Shown: positions 7,856-17,486 of the stretch, piece by piece
How positions within the stretch are numbered: position 1 is the first letter of the stretch
Layout: each line of letters starts with the position of its first letter
Assembly (NCBI RefSeq): GCF_014764705.1
Contig: NZ_JACXXG010000035.1
Span: 1 to 40,967 of the forward strand
Source: Stutzerimonas kunmingensis
GTDB lineage: Bacteria; Pseudomonadota; Gammaproteobacteria; Pseudomonadales; Pseudomonadaceae
Reading direction: 5' to 3'
Length of the DNA: 40,967 bases
Position numbers and translations under genes: made by a program
Notes under the pieces: generated by a model
Databases searched by the model: none
The model's input: the letters and a program-made list of their open reading frames with translations, nothing else
Told to the model about the DNA's origin: nothing

Positions 7856-9877
7856 ATGATTTCGCTCTCCCGATTCAAGCCAGGCCACACGCAATCCAGC
7901 GGCACGGCGAGCCTGCTCTGCTCGGCTCACCAGCTTGCCCAGCAGCTCGCCACCCTGCGCTTCAACCCGACCTACATTGCCGGTTTCGTCTCGCCGCACG
8001 TGGATCTGGATGAGGTCGCCAGGCAGGTAGCGCAGCGCTTTCCGCAGGCGACGATCAGCCTGTGTACCACCGCGGGCGAGCTGTCCAGCGAGGGCCAGCG
8101 GCTTTACTGTGCCACCGGCGCGCAGTGGGATCGGGTGGTGTTGCAGCTGTTCGACGCCAGCGTCATCGCCGCCGCCGAGATCGTCCGCGTGCCGCTGGAG
8201 TGCGAGGACATCCGCGGCGGGGGTCAGCGGCTGTCGATGGGCGAGCGCATCGCGCGCCTCACGGCGTCCATTAAGCGGGTGCAGGTGTCGATGAAGATCG
8301 ACTACCGCGACACGCTGGCGAACATCTTCTTCGACGGCCTCTCCGCTTCGGAATCCTTCTTCATGGAGGCCCTGTACGAGTCCGGTCGTTTCCCCTGCCT
8401 GTTCGTCGGCGGCTCGGCCGGCGGCAAGCTGGATTTCCAGAAGACCCAGCTGCATGACGGCAAGCGCAGCTACCAGAACCATGCACTGATCGTCTTCCTC
8501 AAGTGCGCGCGGGACGTACGCTTCGGCGTCTTCAAGAGCCAGAACTTCGAGCCCACGCCACTCAGCCTGAACGTACTCAGCGCCTCCCTGGAGGACCGTT
8601 ACATCAGCCAGGTGGTCGACTCACGCGGCAACATCCGCACGATGGTCCAGGCGCTGTGCGAGGCGCTCAAATGCGCGCCGCAGGAGCTGGAGCAGCGGCT
8701 CTCGGACTACTCCTTCGCCATTCGCGTCGGCGAGGAAGTGTTCGTCCGCTCGATCTCGCAGATCGACTTCGCCAACGAGCGCGTGCACCTGTTCTGCGAC
8801 GTCGCCCCCGGCGAAGAGCTGATCATGGTCAAGCGCACCCCGTTGGCCGAGACCACCCGCCGCGACTATCAACAGTTCATGCGCAACAAGCCCGGCAAGC
8901 CGCTGGTGGGCATCCTCAACGACTGCATCCTGCGCCGGCTGAACAACGAGCAGGCACTGGGCGGCATGGACCCGGTGTTCGATGACGTGCCGGTGGCCGG
9001 TTACTCGACCTTCGGCGAGATCCTCGGCCTCAACCTCAACCAGACCCTCACCGCGGTGTTCTTCTTCCGCACCAACGGCAAGGAAGAGTTCCACGACGAG
9101 TACACCGACAACTTCATCGCCTACCACGGCGAGTTCAAGGCGTTTTTCCTGCGCCGGCAGATCAAGAAGCTGACCGGCCTGAGCCAGGTGGTGGTCAAGC
9201 AGATCGAGCAGTTCAAGCGCCAGGACTACAGCAGCGCGGTGGACATCAATGGCCTCGACGAACACATCCGTCCGGTGTTCCGCGGCCTGGCCGACCTTGG
9301 CCAGGTCCTGTCTCAGGCCGACCATGAGCGGCAGTCCATGTCCGAGCAGCTGAGCCAGTGCGCCAACGAGCTGCACGGCTCGATGGACGACCTGACGCTG
9401 AACATCAACCAGCAGGGTACCGTCATCGAACAGGCCGGCAGCTCGGTCAAGCAGATGGTCCACCAGGCCGACGAGGTGGTCAGCAGCGCCCGCGACCTGG
9501 CGCAGTCCAGTCAGCGCATCCAGTCGGTGGTGCAGACTATCCAGCAGATCGCCGGGCAGACCAACCTGCTGGCGCTCAATGCGGCGATTGAGGCGGCGCG
9601 CGCCGGCGACATGGGCCGCGGCTTTGCGGTAGTGGCGGATGAGGTGCGCAAGCTGGCCGAGATCACCGGCAAGAACGCCGAGGAAATCGGCACCGACATC
9701 GACCGCCTGGCCAGCGAGATTCGCGCGGTGGCGCAACACATCGAGACGCAATCGGCCGGTGTCGGCTCGCTGACCGGGCTGCTCGATGCACTGGAGAACT
9801 CAAGCAACCTCACCGCTGGCACCTCACGCCAGACCAAGGGCGTCGCCGACCGGCTGATCGGCCTGACCGCGCGCTAA
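7856..9877 (+). CDS. FIST-domain soluble methyl-accepting chemotaxis protein
   Basis: A 673-residue protein that joins a FIST N domain (about residues 30-220), a FIST C domain (about 230-370) and a chemoreceptor signalling domain. The tip segment [20 protein letters not shown] lies near residue 570. FIST domains are proposed sensors of small ligands such as amino acids. There is no signal peptide, transmembrane span or HAMP domain, so the receptor is predicted to be cytoplasmic. The signalling part is short (about 180 residues after the linker), so few methylation helices are present. The ATG at 7856 is preferred over the GTG at 7805 because the extension has no family similarity, but neither has a strong ribosome-binding site. 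Its stop overlaps that of the convergent helicase gene by four bases. Confidence 0.88.
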   Translation: MISLSRFKPGHTQSSGTASLLCSAHQLAQQLATLRFNPTYIAGFVSPHVDLDEVARQVAQRFPQATISLCTTAGELSSEGQRLYCATGAQWDRVVLQLFDASVIAAAEIVRVPLECEDIRGGGQRLSMGERIARLTASIKRVQVSMKIDYRDTLANIFFDGLSASESFFMEALYESGRFPCLFVGGSAGGKLDFQKTQLHDGKRSYQNHALIVFLKCARDVRFGVFKSQNFEPTPLSLNVLSASLEDRYISQVVDSRGNIRTMVQALCEALKCAPQELEQRLSDYSFAIRVGEEVFVRSISQIDFANERVHLFCDVAPGEELIMVKRTPLAETTRRDYQQFMRNKPGKPLVGILNDCILRRLNNEQALGGMDPVFDDVPVAGYSTFGEILGLNLNQTLTAVFFFRTNGKEEFHDEYTDNFIAYHGEFKAFFLRRQIKKLTGLSQVVVKQIEQFKRQDYSSAVDINGLDEHIRPVFRGLADLGQVLSQADHERQSMSEQLSQCANELHGSMDDLTLNINQQGTVIEQAGSSVKQMVHQADEVVSSARDLAQSSQRIQSVVQTIQQIAGQTNLLALNAAIEAARAGDMGRGFAVVADEVRKLAEITGKNAEEIGTDIDRLASEIRAVAQHIETQSAGVGSLTGLLDALENSSNLTAGTSRQTKGVADRLIGLTAR

Positions 9878-11832
9878 GGCTGTTCGCCGATGGCCAGCGT
9901 CAGGCGCGCGCGAACCTCGGCGTAGGGATAAGCCTCCAGCGAGGCGAAGCCTGGGATCTGGCGCGCCTTGAGCTTGGTGAACACCGGCACGCTGATGCCG
10001 CAGAGAAAGCGCGTCAGGCACTCGGCGCTGGGCGCACCGCCCTTCAGCTGCGCGAAGCGCTGAATGAATTCGGCGCAGCGGGCGGCCAGGTCAATCTGTT
10101 CCAGTGGCGCCATTGCCGGCGGTTCCGGCAGTTTCGCGACCTGTCCGTTGCAGACAGAGCAATGCCCGCAGTGCTGCGGCGCCTGCAAGTCACCGAAATA
10201 CCCGGCCAACCGCTGGCTCAGGCATTCACTGGATTCGAACAGCGCCAGCATGTTGTCGATACGGGTGATCTCGCTCGCTTCGTGCTGCTTGAAGTATTCA
10301 TGCAGTTCAATGCTCAAACCCTCTGCGTCGAAGTTTGGATCGAGCAGCGCATAGACATCGGTCATCTGCTTGCTCTCCAGCTCGATCCAGCCCTTTTCCT
10401 GGAAGTACTCCAGGGCCTTTACCACCCGCCCACGGTCCGCACCGTGCTGCTGGTAGAGTGCATCGAAATCCAGCGTGCACCAGGTCCTTGCCCGCGCCGA
10501 GCTGTGCACGATGGCCTCGACGAACTGCCGCCGCTCACCTTCGAATTTCGCGACCAGCACCTCGGGTTCGAGCAGGTACTTGAAGCGGTATTCGGCGAAA
10601 TAGGCGAAGCGTGGCGCGATGATGCCGCGCAGCTCCAGCTGCACCAGCAGGGTTTTCAACGGCAGCTGGCGGATGTTGCTCTGGTCCGATAGCTGGTTGA
10701 GCATCAGCTCCCATTGTCCGCTGCCCTTTTGATCAGGAGCAGCCGCCTGCAGCAGCTCGTCGAGCACGCAGCGGATGCCCTCGCGCTCCGGTGTGTCGCC
10801 ATAGACAAAATTCTGCAGCACGCTGAGGCTGTCCCGGTTGGCCAGCACCAGACAATCCGAAGCATTGCCGTCGCGCCCTGCCCGACCGATTTCCTGACTG
10901 TAATTTTCCACCGACTTGGGCAGGTCGTAGTGCACCACGTTGCGGATGTCCGCCTTGTCGATGCCCATGCCGAAGGCGATGGTAGCGACGATGCAGTTCA
11001 GCTCGCCCGCCATGAAGCGGCGCTGGATCGATTCGCGCAGCTCGTGCGCCATACCCGCGTGATAGGCGCTGGCCGGGAAGCCGCGCTGCGCCAGATGCTC
11101 GGCAACCTGCTCGGCCGTCTTCTGCTGGGTGACGTAGACGATGGTCGGCTGACCACTCTTGTCGGCCAGCCATTCCACAAGCCGGCGCTGCTTGTTAAAG
11201 CCGCTGACCGGTTCCACCAGCAGATTGAGATTGGGCCGGTAGAAGCCGGTAGTCACGACGTCGTCCGGCGCAATCGAGAATTTGGCCTGCATATCGGCGA
11301 TCACCGGCGGTGTCGCCGTGGCGGTCAGCAGCAGCACCTGCGGGATATTGAATTGACGCTGGTAGTCGGGAAGCTTGAGGTAATCCGGGCGGAAGTTGTG
11401 CCCCCACTCGGAAATGCAATGCGCCTCATCGACGACCAGCAACGAGATCGGCACCTGGCTGATGAAGTTACGGAAGCGTTCGTTCTTCAGCCGCTCCACT
11501 GAAATCATCAGGATCTTCAGTTCACCGGACTTGGCGCGCGCCATGGTTTCGCTCGCCTGCTCGCGGCTCTGCGCTGAATCGATGCTTGCCGCCGCGATGC
11601 CGTGCCGATGCAGGAACGCCAGCTGGTCCTGCATTAGCGCCAGCAAGGGCGAAACCACCAGGGTCAGATGCGGCAACAACAATGCCGGCAGTTGATAGCA
11701 CAGGGATTTGCCCGAGCCGGTGGGAAAGATCGCCGCCGCCGAGCGGCCGGCCACCACGGCACGGATGGCCCGCTCCTGGCCGGGGCGGAAGCCGTCGTAG
11801 CCGAATGTGGCGGCGAGGGTCTGTTCGATCAT
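9874..11832 (-). CDS. RecQ-family ATP-dependent DNA helicase, variant domain order
   Basis: A 652-residue superfamily 2 helicase. Visible are the RecQ motif 0 region ([10 protein letters not shown], residues 10-19), Walker A TGSGKS (38-43), the DEAH box (135-138), the ATATPP motif III (171-176) and the motif V/VI block [15 protein letters not shown]...[10 protein letters not shown] (286-322). It should unwind DNA 3' to 5' in repair or recombination. The four zinc-ligand cysteines of the RecQ-C region are present (Cys537, Cys555, Cys558, Cys561) but lie about 150 residues later than in canonical RecQ, after a winged-helix-like region at about 370-500. No HRDC domain is obvious; the last 70 residues might be a diverged one. 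It is therefore a RecQ relative rather than certainly RecQ itself. Confidence 0.88.
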   Translation of the reverse strand: MIEQTLAATFGYDGFRPGQERAIRAVVAGRSAAAIFPTGSGKSLCYQLPALLLPHLTLVVSPLLALMQDQLAFLHRHGIAAASIDSAQSREQASETMARAKSGELKILMISVERLKNERFRNFISQVPISLLVVDEAHCISEWGHNFRPDYLKLPDYQRQFNIPQVLLLTATATPPVIADMQAKFSIAPDDVVTTGFYRPNLNLLVEPVSGFNKQRRLVEWLADKSGQPTIVYVTQQKTAEQVAEHLAQRGFPASAYHAGMAHELRESIQRRFMAGELNCIVATIAFGMGIDKADIRNVVHYDLPKSVENYSQEIGRAGRDGNASDCLVLANRDSLSVLQNFVYGDTPEREGIRCVLDELLQAAAPDQKGSGQWELMLNQLSDQSNIRQLPLKTLLVQLELRGIIAPRFAYFAEYRFKYLLEPEVLVAKFEGERRQFVEAIVHSSARARTWCTLDFDALYQQHGADRGRVVKALEYFQEKGWIELESKQMTDVYALLDPNFDAEGLSIELHEYFKQHEASEITRIDNMLALFESSECLSQRLAGYFGDLQAPQHCGHCSVCNGQVAKLPEPPAMAPLEQIDLAARCAEFIQRFAQLKGGAPSAECLTRFLCGISVPVFTKLKARQIPGFASLEAYPYAEVRARLTLAIGEQP

Positions 11833-12043
11833 GCTGAGTCACTCCTTTGACTGGAGGCCGGAGGGTAGCAAACGGAGGGAGACGGTACTGCAAAGCGGCT
11901 GACATGTGCGGCCGGTCGTCGGAGCGCGTGGCCATCAGCTCAGCGATGGCCCTGGGCGGGCCGGATGGGACTTTGAGGTGGGCAAAGTTGGCGGCCAGCT
12001 GGCCCAGGCGGAAGGACGCATTGCGCGCCCTTCGCCAGAAGAC

Positions 12044-12646
12044 TCAGAAGCGGTCGCGAATCACCACCTCATCGAACGGCAACTTGCCGATCCGCGGCTT
12101 CGGCTCAGCAGCGCGCTTGCCGACCGCGACCATCAGCGCAATGACATGGTTGTCCGGCAGGTTGATCAGCTTGCCGACCGCGTCGAAATCGAAGCCATCC
12201 ATCGGGCAGGAATCCAGGCCCTTGGCCCGTGCCGCGAGCATCAGCGTCTGCGCCATCAGGCCGCAACTGCGCATGGCTTCGTCACGCTGGACCTGCGGCT
12301 TGTCGCGGTAGTAGGCATCGATGGCGCCGGCCATAAAGTTCTGCACCTCGCCTGGCGCACCATCCCAGACCCGGCGGACATTCTTTTCCCAGCTGTCGAC
12401 CTGCGCGCAGATCACCACCAGCATCGAGGCATCGGTCATCTGCGCCTGGTTCCAGCCCACCTCGCGGATCTGCGCCCGCAGCGCAGGGTCGCTCACCTCG
12501 ACGAAGCGCACGTGCTGCAGGTTGAAGGCAGAGGGTGCCAGCAGTGCCAGTTGCAGCAGCTCGTCCTTCTCCTCCCGGCTGAGCTGGAAGCTCGGGTCGT
12601 AGACTTTGACGGCGCGACGGGTGCGGATGGCTTCTACGGTATTCAT
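12044..12646 (-). CDS. Nitroreductase family protein
   Basis: A 200-residue FMN-dependent nitroreductase-fold protein. The N-terminal TRRAVKVYD segment, the LLAPSAFNLQHVRFV segment (FMN phosphate and ring contacts) and the later KGLDSCPMDGFD segment are typical of NfsB-like enzymes that use NAD(P)H to reduce nitro compounds or quinones. The start has a GAGGAAG ribosome-binding site six bases upstream. It is transcribed in the same direction as the helicase but separated from it by about 210 bases with no shared-operon sign. The physiological substrate cannot be deduced. Confidence 0.9.
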   Translation of the reverse strand: MNTVEAIRTRRAVKVYDPSFQLSREEKDELLQLALLAPSAFNLQHVRFVEVSDPALRAQIREVGWNQAQMTDASMLVVICAQVDSWEKNVRRVWDGAPGEVQNFMAGAIDAYYRDKPQVQRDEAMRSCGLMAQTLMLAARAKGLDSCPMDGFDFDAVGKLINLPDNHVIALMVAVGKRAAEPKPRIGKLPFDEVVIRDRF

Positions 12647-12766
12647 GACGCTTCCTCGTGATCCACAGTGGCGCCATGCTAAGGGCGCCGACCAATCGAA
12701 TCCATGCGCCTTGACCGATAAGAATCATCGACGCCTTTGATCCGAATCACCACCCGGCACAAACGA

Positions 12767-12790
12767 AAAAGCCGCCCGGAGGCGGCTTTT
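12767..12790 (-). terminator. Rho-independent terminator after pckA
   Basis: AAAAGCCGCC pairs with GGCGGCTTTT around a 4-base loop, followed on the minus strand by a T-run. It lies 20 bases past the pckA stop codon. Confidence 0.85.
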
Positions 12791-12809
12791 CGATAACGCA
12801 GCAGGCAGC

Positions 12810-14354
12810 TTAGAGCTGCGGGCCGGCGTTGCGGATGGCGTCGGAGACATCGAACTTCTTGAAGTTCTCGACGAACTTGGCTGCCAGTTCCTTTGCGGCC
12901 TGGTCGTAGGCGCTCTTGTCGGCCCAGGTGTTGCGCGGGTTCAGCAGCTGGGTATCGACGCCGGCGACGGCCTTCGGCACGTCCAGATTGATGATCGGCA
13001 GGTGCTCGGTCTCGGCACCGATCAGCGCGCCGCTCTGAATCGCCGCGATCACCGCACGGGTGGTCGGGATGTTGAAGCGCTTGCCGACGCCGTAGCCACC
13101 ACCGGTCCAGCCGGTGTTGACCAGGTAGACCTTGGAGCCAAAGCCGTTGATACGCTTGATCAGCAACTCGGCGTACTCGCCAGCCGGACGCGGGAAGAAC
13201 GGCGCGCCGAAGCAGGTGGAGAAGGTCGACTTGATGCCGCTGCCCGAACCCATTTCGGTGGAACCGACCAGCGCGGTGTAGCCGGACAGGAAGTGGTAGG
13301 CAGCTTGCTCGTTGTTCAGGATCGACACGGGCGGCAGTACGCCGGTCAGGTCGCAGGTCAGGAAGATCACCGCGTTCGGCTCACCGCCGAGGTTCTTCTC
13401 GGAGCGCTTCTCGACATGCTGCAGCGGGTACGCGGCGCGGCTGTTCTGGGTCAGGCTGGCGTCGGCGTAGTCGGGCAGACGGGTGCGCTCGTCGAGCACC
13501 ACGTTCTCCAGCACGGCGCCGAACTTGATAGCCTTCCAGATCACCGGCTCGTTCTTCTCGGACAGGTCGATGCACTTGGCGTAGCAGCCACCCTCGATGT
13601 TGAACACGCGGCCAACGCCCCAGCCGTGCTCGTCATCGCCGATCAGGTAGCGGCTCTCGTCGGCCGACAGGGTGGTCTTGCCGGTGCCGGACAGACCGAA
13701 GAACAGAGTGGTGTCGCCATCTTCGCCGATGTTGGCGGCACAGTGCATCGGCAGCACGTCGACGTCCGGCAGCAGGAAGTTCTGCACGGAGAACATGGCT
13801 TTCTTCATTTCACCGGCGTACTGCATGCCGGCGATCAGCACCTTCTTCTCGGCGAAGTTGATGATCACGCAGCCATCGGAATTGGTGCCGTCACGCTCGG
13901 GTACGCACTGGAAGAACGGTGCGTTGAGGATGCGCCACTCGCTCAGGCTGGCCTGGTTGAACTGTTCCGGGGTGATGAACAGGCAACGGCCGAACAGGTT
14001 GTGCCAGGCGGTCTCGGTGGTCATCTTGACCGGCAGGTAGTGCTCGGGATCGGCACCGACATGGACGTAGGAGACGAAGCTGTCACGCTCGGCGATGTAG
14101 GCTTCGACGCGGTTCCACAGTGCTTCGAAGTTGCCGGCCGGGAACGGACGGTTGATCGGGCCCCAGGCAATCTTGTGCTGGGTGCTCGGCTCTTCGACGA
14201 TGAAGCGGTCAGCCGGAGAACGACCCGTGCGGTGCCCGGTCTTCACCACCAGAGAGCCATTGGCGGACAGTTCGCCCTCTCCGCGCTTGACGGCTTCTTC
14301 AATCAGTTGAGCGGTGCTGATGTCGGTGTACACGGCGTTGGTGGCTTGCGTCAT
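12810..14354 (-). CDS. pckA: Phosphoenolpyruvate carboxykinase (ATP)
   Basis: A 514-residue ATP-dependent PEP carboxykinase, which converts oxaloacetate and ATP to PEP, CO2 and ADP as the first step of gluconeogenesis from organic acids. The kinase P-loop GLSGTGKT is at residues 220-227, with the following LSADESR and GDDEHGWG segments providing metal and phosphate contacts. The substrate-binding [11 protein letters not shown] segment is at 41-51. Length and conservation are normal for the family. The gene is alone in its transcript, with a strong terminator after it and about 220 bases between it and hslO upstream. Pseudomonads rely on this enzyme for growth on C4 acids. Confidence 0.97.
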   Translation of the reverse strand: MTQATNAVYTDISTAQLIEEAVKRGEGELSANGSLVVKTGHRTGRSPADRFIVEEPSTQHKIAWGPINRPFPAGNFEALWNRVEAYIAERDSFVSYVHVGADPEHYLPVKMTTETAWHNLFGRCLFITPEQFNQASLSEWRILNAPFFQCVPERDGTNSDGCVIINFAEKKVLIAGMQYAGEMKKAMFSVQNFLLPDVDVLPMHCAANIGEDGDTTLFFGLSGTGKTTLSADESRYLIGDDEHGWGVGRVFNIEGGCYAKCIDLSEKNEPVIWKAIKFGAVLENVVLDERTRLPDYADASLTQNSRAAYPLQHVEKRSEKNLGGEPNAVIFLTCDLTGVLPPVSILNNEQAAYHFLSGYTALVGSTEMGSGSGIKSTFSTCFGAPFFPRPAGEYAELLIKRINGFGSKVYLVNTGWTGGGYGVGKRFNIPTTRAVIAAIQSGALIGAETEHLPIINLDVPKAVAGVDTQLLNPRNTWADKSAYDQAAKELAAKFVENFKKFDVSDAIRNAGPQL

Positions 14355-14576
14355 GAGTGTTCCCGTCGGCCTTGGGCCGATTCCTCCATGCTGTTGTAGC
14401 CCGCCGAGCGACGAACTACATCGAAAAAAGTGCGCGCGATTATGCCAGATAATGCACCGCGCTGGGTATGAGCGCCGTGATGGCCAAATAGTTCACTGGC
14501 TGGCTGCAGGTCCATCCCTGTCTCATTCCTTAGCGTACTGGCGCTCCGCGGATGGCTGCCGAGCGCCAGGCGCCGC

Positions 14577-15464
14577 TCAATGACGGGTGCCCGAGGGCGC
14601 GTCGCTGCCGCCACCGGCGAAAAGCTGGGCCACGTCCGCGGCATCATAGGTGTACTTCTCGTTGCAGAACTGGCAATCGATGCTCACCGCACCGCCCTGC
14701 TCGACCACGAGTTGCTGGGCGTCTTCCTCGCCCAGGCTGATCAGCGCACGGGCCGAGCGCTCCCGCGAGCAGCTGCAGCGAAAGCGGATCGGCAGCGCGT
14801 CGAACAGGCGCAGCTGCTCCTGATGGTAGAGCCGGTGCAACAGCGTCTCGGCATCCAGCCCGAGCAGTTCCTCGGCCGTCAGGGTGTCGGCCAGGGTGCG
14901 CAGGTGCTCCCAGCTGGCGTCACGCTCGTCGGCATCCTTGATTCGATCGGCCGGCAACTGCTGCAGCAGCAGGCCGCAGGCCCGGCGGCTGTCGGCATTG
15001 AGCCAGAAGCGCGTCGGCAGCTGCTCGGACGCAACGAAGTAGTTGGTCAGGCATTCCGCCAGGTTGACCCCGTCCAGGCCGACGATGCCCTGGTAGCGCT
15101 GGCCGTTGGCCGGATCGACGGTGATCGCCAGCATGCCCTCGGGCATCAACTCGGCCAGCGTTGCGCCCGTCTCGATCTGCTCGGCGTGGTAGCGCGCGAT
15201 GCCGCGCACCTCCCGGGCACTGGAGCACTCGACCATCAGCAGCGGGACGGCTCCGCTGGAACGCGCCTGGAGAATCAGCAGCCCGTCGAACTTGAGCGTG
15301 CCGACCAGCAGCGCGGCAGCGGCGAGCAGCTCGCCAAGCAGCTGGGCGACGGGCTCGGGGTAGGTGTGCTTGGCCAGCACGTGCTGGAAGCTCTCGTCCA
15401 GCGTGGCGATTTCGCCGCGAACGTCGGAATCGTCGAAGATAAAGCGCTGAGTTTGGTCGGACAT
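14577..15464 (-). CDS. hslO: Redox-regulated chaperone Hsp33
   Basis: A 295-residue cytoplasmic holdase chaperone that becomes active when its zinc-bound cysteines are oxidised. The C-terminal redox switch is complete: Cys230 and Cys232 (CSC) and Cys264 and Cys267 (CQFC). The start [17 protein letters not shown] matches known Hsp33 N-termini; an in-frame start 16 codons upstream would add an unrelated segment. hslR lies 117 bases upstream on the same strand, so the two heat-shock genes are probably co-regulated, as in other gammaproteobacteria. Confidence 0.95.
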   Translation of the reverse strand: MSDQTQRFIFDDSDVRGEIATLDESFQHVLAKHTYPEPVAQLLGELLAAAALLVGTLKFDGLLILQARSSGAVPLLMVECSSAREVRGIARYHAEQIETGATLAELMPEGMLAITVDPANGQRYQGIVGLDGVNLAECLTNYFVASEQLPTRFWLNADSRRACGLLLQQLPADRIKDADERDASWEHLRTLADTLTAEELLGLDAETLLHRLYHQEQLRLFDALPIRFRCSCSRERSARALISLGEEDAQQLVVEQGGAVSIDCQFCNEKYTYDAADVAQLFAGGGSDAPSGTRH

Positions 15465-15581
15465 GCCGGGGCTCGCTGGAACGGCGGAGGAAGCCGGCGA
15501 TTTTAGGCGCAAAGCCGGCCCGGACCAAGGGCGGCTGCCGGACGGCCTCGTGAGTGATGCAGCTCGCCAGCGTTGCGAAGA

Positions 15582-15980
15582 TCAGTCCGGCTTGTAGTCG
15601 CGCAGGTACTGGATCTGCCGGCGCTGCTTCTTGCTCGGCCTCCCATCGGTCTGCAGCCCCAGCGCACCGGCCTTGCGCTGCGCCGCCGCTTCCTCGCGCG
15701 CGGCCAGGCTTTGCGACGTTTCCTCATAGAGTGTTTGCGCCTCGGGCGCTCCGCGGCGCACCGCCGACAAAGCGCGGACGACCACCGTGCGCTCGTCGAA
15801 ACCGATGCGGATCAGCAGCTCGTCGCCCACCTTCGGTTCCTTGCTCGGCTTGCAACGCTCGCCACGACAGTGCACCTTGCCACCCTCGATGGCCGCCTTG
15901 GCCAGCGCACGGGTCTTGAAGAAGCGCGCAGCCCACAGCCACTTGTCCAGGCGCACCTTGTCGTCGTCTTTTTCGGCCAT
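15582..15980 (-). CDS. hslR: Heat-shock protein 15, S4-domain RNA-binding protein
   Basis: A 132-residue protein with an N-terminal S4 RNA-binding domain (VRLDKWLWAARFFKTRALAK, then EGGKVHCRGERCKPSKEPKVGD) and a basic, helical C-terminal tail (KKQRRQIQYL). Hsp15 binds stalled 50S subunits that carry a nascent chain and helps free them after heat stress. The family match over the S4 domain is strong and the length is typical. It is divergent from rimB and lies upstream of hslO on the same strand. Confidence 0.93.
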   Translation of the reverse strand: MAEKDDDKVRLDKWLWAARFFKTRALAKAAIEGGKVHCRGERCKPSKEPKVGDELLIRIGFDERTVVVRALSAVRRGAPEAQTLYEETSQSLAAREEAAAQRKAGALGLQTDGRPSKKQRRQIQYLRDYKPD

Positions 15981-16081
15981 CGTCCAGCTCTATCCTCTAC
16001 ACGTCGTTCTAGGGTGTTACAGACGGATGCAGTTGTCATGCACCCCGACTAGAATGCCGGCAAATTCTTCGGACGCTCCCA

Positions 16082-16549
16082 TTGAAGAGACTCGACCCCC
16101 ATACCGTGATCGGTCTGCGTGAATGGATCGCCCTGCCGGATCTCGGCGTGGTGGGCCTGCGCGCGAAGGTCGATACCGGGGCCAGCACATCGGCGCTGCA
16201 TGCTACCGAGATCAGCGAGTTCGAACGCGACGGTCAGCGCTGGGTCCGATTCACCGCCCACCTGGGCACGCTGGTACAGCGCCGCCACCGCTGCGAGGCA
16301 CCGCTGGTCACGCGCAAGCTGATCAAGAGTTCCAACGGGCAGGTGCAGACGCGCTACGTGGTGCGAACATTGCTTGCACTCGGCAGTCATGTCTGGCCGG
16401 TGGAGTTCACCCTGACCTGCCGCAAGACCATGCGTTATCGCCTGCTGCTCGGTTCAAAGGCACTGGTCGAAGGGCAATGGCTGATCGATCCGTCGCGAAC
16501 CTATATCCAGGACAAACCCCAGATCCTCACTTCCTCCGGTGCTCCATGA
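16082..16549 (+). CDS. rimB: RimB-type retropepsin-like zinc protease
   Basis: A 155-residue member of the retropepsin-like ATP-dependent zinc protease family found beside rimK. The single Asp-Thr-Gly motif of aspartic-protease-like folds is visible in [12 protein letters not shown] (near residues 30-41). In P. fluorescens the corresponding RimB is a protease that modulates RimK-dependent modification of ribosomal protein S6. The start is a TTG: it gives the N-terminus [15 protein letters not shown] expected for the family, and no ATG lies in frame nearby. The stop codon overlaps the rimK start (ATGA), indicating translational coupling. No short EAL-domain gene (rimA) precedes it; hslR lies there on the opposite strand. 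Confidence 0.85.
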   Translation: MKRLDPHTVIGLREWIALPDLGVVGLRAKVDTGASTSALHATEISEFERDGQRWVRFTAHLGTLVQRRHRCEAPLVTRKLIKSSNGQVQTRYVVRTLLALGSHVWPVEFTLTCRKTMRYRLLLGSKALVEGQWLIDPSRTYIQDKPQILTSSGAP

Positions 16550-17451
16550 AAATCGCCGTGCTGTCGCGCAATCCGCGCCTGTATTCCACCCGACGCCTGG
16601 TCGAAGCCGGCCAGCAGCGGGGCCATGAGGTGGTGGTGATCGATACGCTACGCGCGTACATGAACATTGCCAGCCACAAGCCGCAGATCCATTACCGCGG
16701 CAAACCGCTGGAAGGCTTCGATGCGGTGATCCCGCGCATCGGCGCCTCGGTGACCTTCTATGGCTGTGCGGTGCTGCGCCAGTTCGAGATGCAAGGCGTG
16801 TTCCCACTCAACGAGTCAGTCGCCATCGCCCGCTCGCGGGACAAGCTGCGTGCGCTGCAACTGCTGTCGCGCCGCGGCGTCGGCCTGCCCGTGACCGGCT
16901 TCGCCCACTCGCCGGATGACATTCCCGACCTGATCCAGATGGTCAACGGCGCCCCCCTGGTGATCAAGGTTCTGGAGGGCACCCAGGGCATCGGCGTGGT
17001 GCTCTGTGAAACCGAGAAGGCCGCCGAATCGGTGATCGAGGCCTTCATGGGGCTCAAGCAGGACATCATGGTGCAGGAGTACATAAAGGAAGCCGGCGGC
17101 GCCGACATCCGCTGCTTCGTGGTCGGCGACAAGGTCATCGCGGCGATGAAGCGCCAGGCCAAGCCCGGCGAGTTCCGCTCCAACCTGCACCGTGGCGGCT
17201 CCGCCAGCCTGATCAAGATCACCCCGGAAGAACGCATGACCGCCATCCGTGCGGCGAAGGTGATGGGCCTGAACGTCGCCGGCGTCGACATCCTGCGCTC
17301 AAACCATGGCCCGCTGGTGATGGAGGTCAACTCCTCGCCGGGCCTGGCCGGCATCGAAGAGACCACCGGCAAGGACGTCGCCGGGCTGATCATCCAGTAC
17401 CTGGAGAAGAACGGCGGGCCGCACCTGACCCGTACCAAAGGCAAGGGCTGA
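16546..17451 (+). CDS. rimK: Ribosomal protein S6 glutamate ligase
   Basis: A 301-residue ATP-grasp ligase that adds glutamate residues to the C-terminus of ribosomal protein S6. Typical segments are [18 protein letters not shown] at the N-terminus, [12 protein letters not shown], the ATP-binding [19 protein letters not shown] region, the [20 protein letters not shown] region and the metal-binding [14 protein letters not shown] near residues 258-271. The length is normal. It overlaps rimB by four bases and is convergent with envZ, with only 21 bases between stop codons. Confidence 0.95.
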   Translation: MKIAVLSRNPRLYSTRRLVEAGQQRGHEVVVIDTLRAYMNIASHKPQIHYRGKPLEGFDAVIPRIGASVTFYGCAVLRQFEMQGVFPLNESVAIARSRDKLRALQLLSRRGVGLPVTGFAHSPDDIPDLIQMVNGAPLVIKVLEGTQGIGVVLCETEKAAESVIEAFMGLKQDIMVQEYIKEAGGADIRCFVVGDKVIAAMKRQAKPGEFRSNLHRGGSASLIKITPEERMTAIRAAKVMGLNVAGVDILRSNHGPLVMEVNSSPGLAGIEETTGKDVAGLIIQYLEKNGGPHLTRTKGKG

Positions 17452-17466
17452 TTCCGCCTCGTGGCG

Positions 17467-17486
17467 AACCGGCTACTCGGCCGGTT
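17467..17486. terminator. Possible hairpin between convergent rimK and envZ
   Basis: AACCGG pairs with CCGGTT around an 8-base loop, overlapping the envZ stop codon. It could terminate rimK transcripts, but the stem is short and there is no clear T-run. Confidence 0.25.

Noticed and set aside
13002..14399. Plus-strand frame of 465 codons antisense to pckA
   Set aside because: It overlaps a clearly conserved gene, has no ribosome-binding site or family similarity, and its composition is that of the reverse complement of GC-biased coding DNA.
14439..14453. ATTAT-GCCAG-ATAAT inverted repeat upstream of pckA as an operator or promoter
   Set aside because: The arms are only 5 bp; a -10-like CATAAT is present on the minus strand but no -35 element at proper spacing, so the support is too weak.
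16033..16055. TTGTCA and TAGAAT as a rimB promoter
   Set aside because: The spacer is only 11 bases, too short for a sigma-70 promoter.
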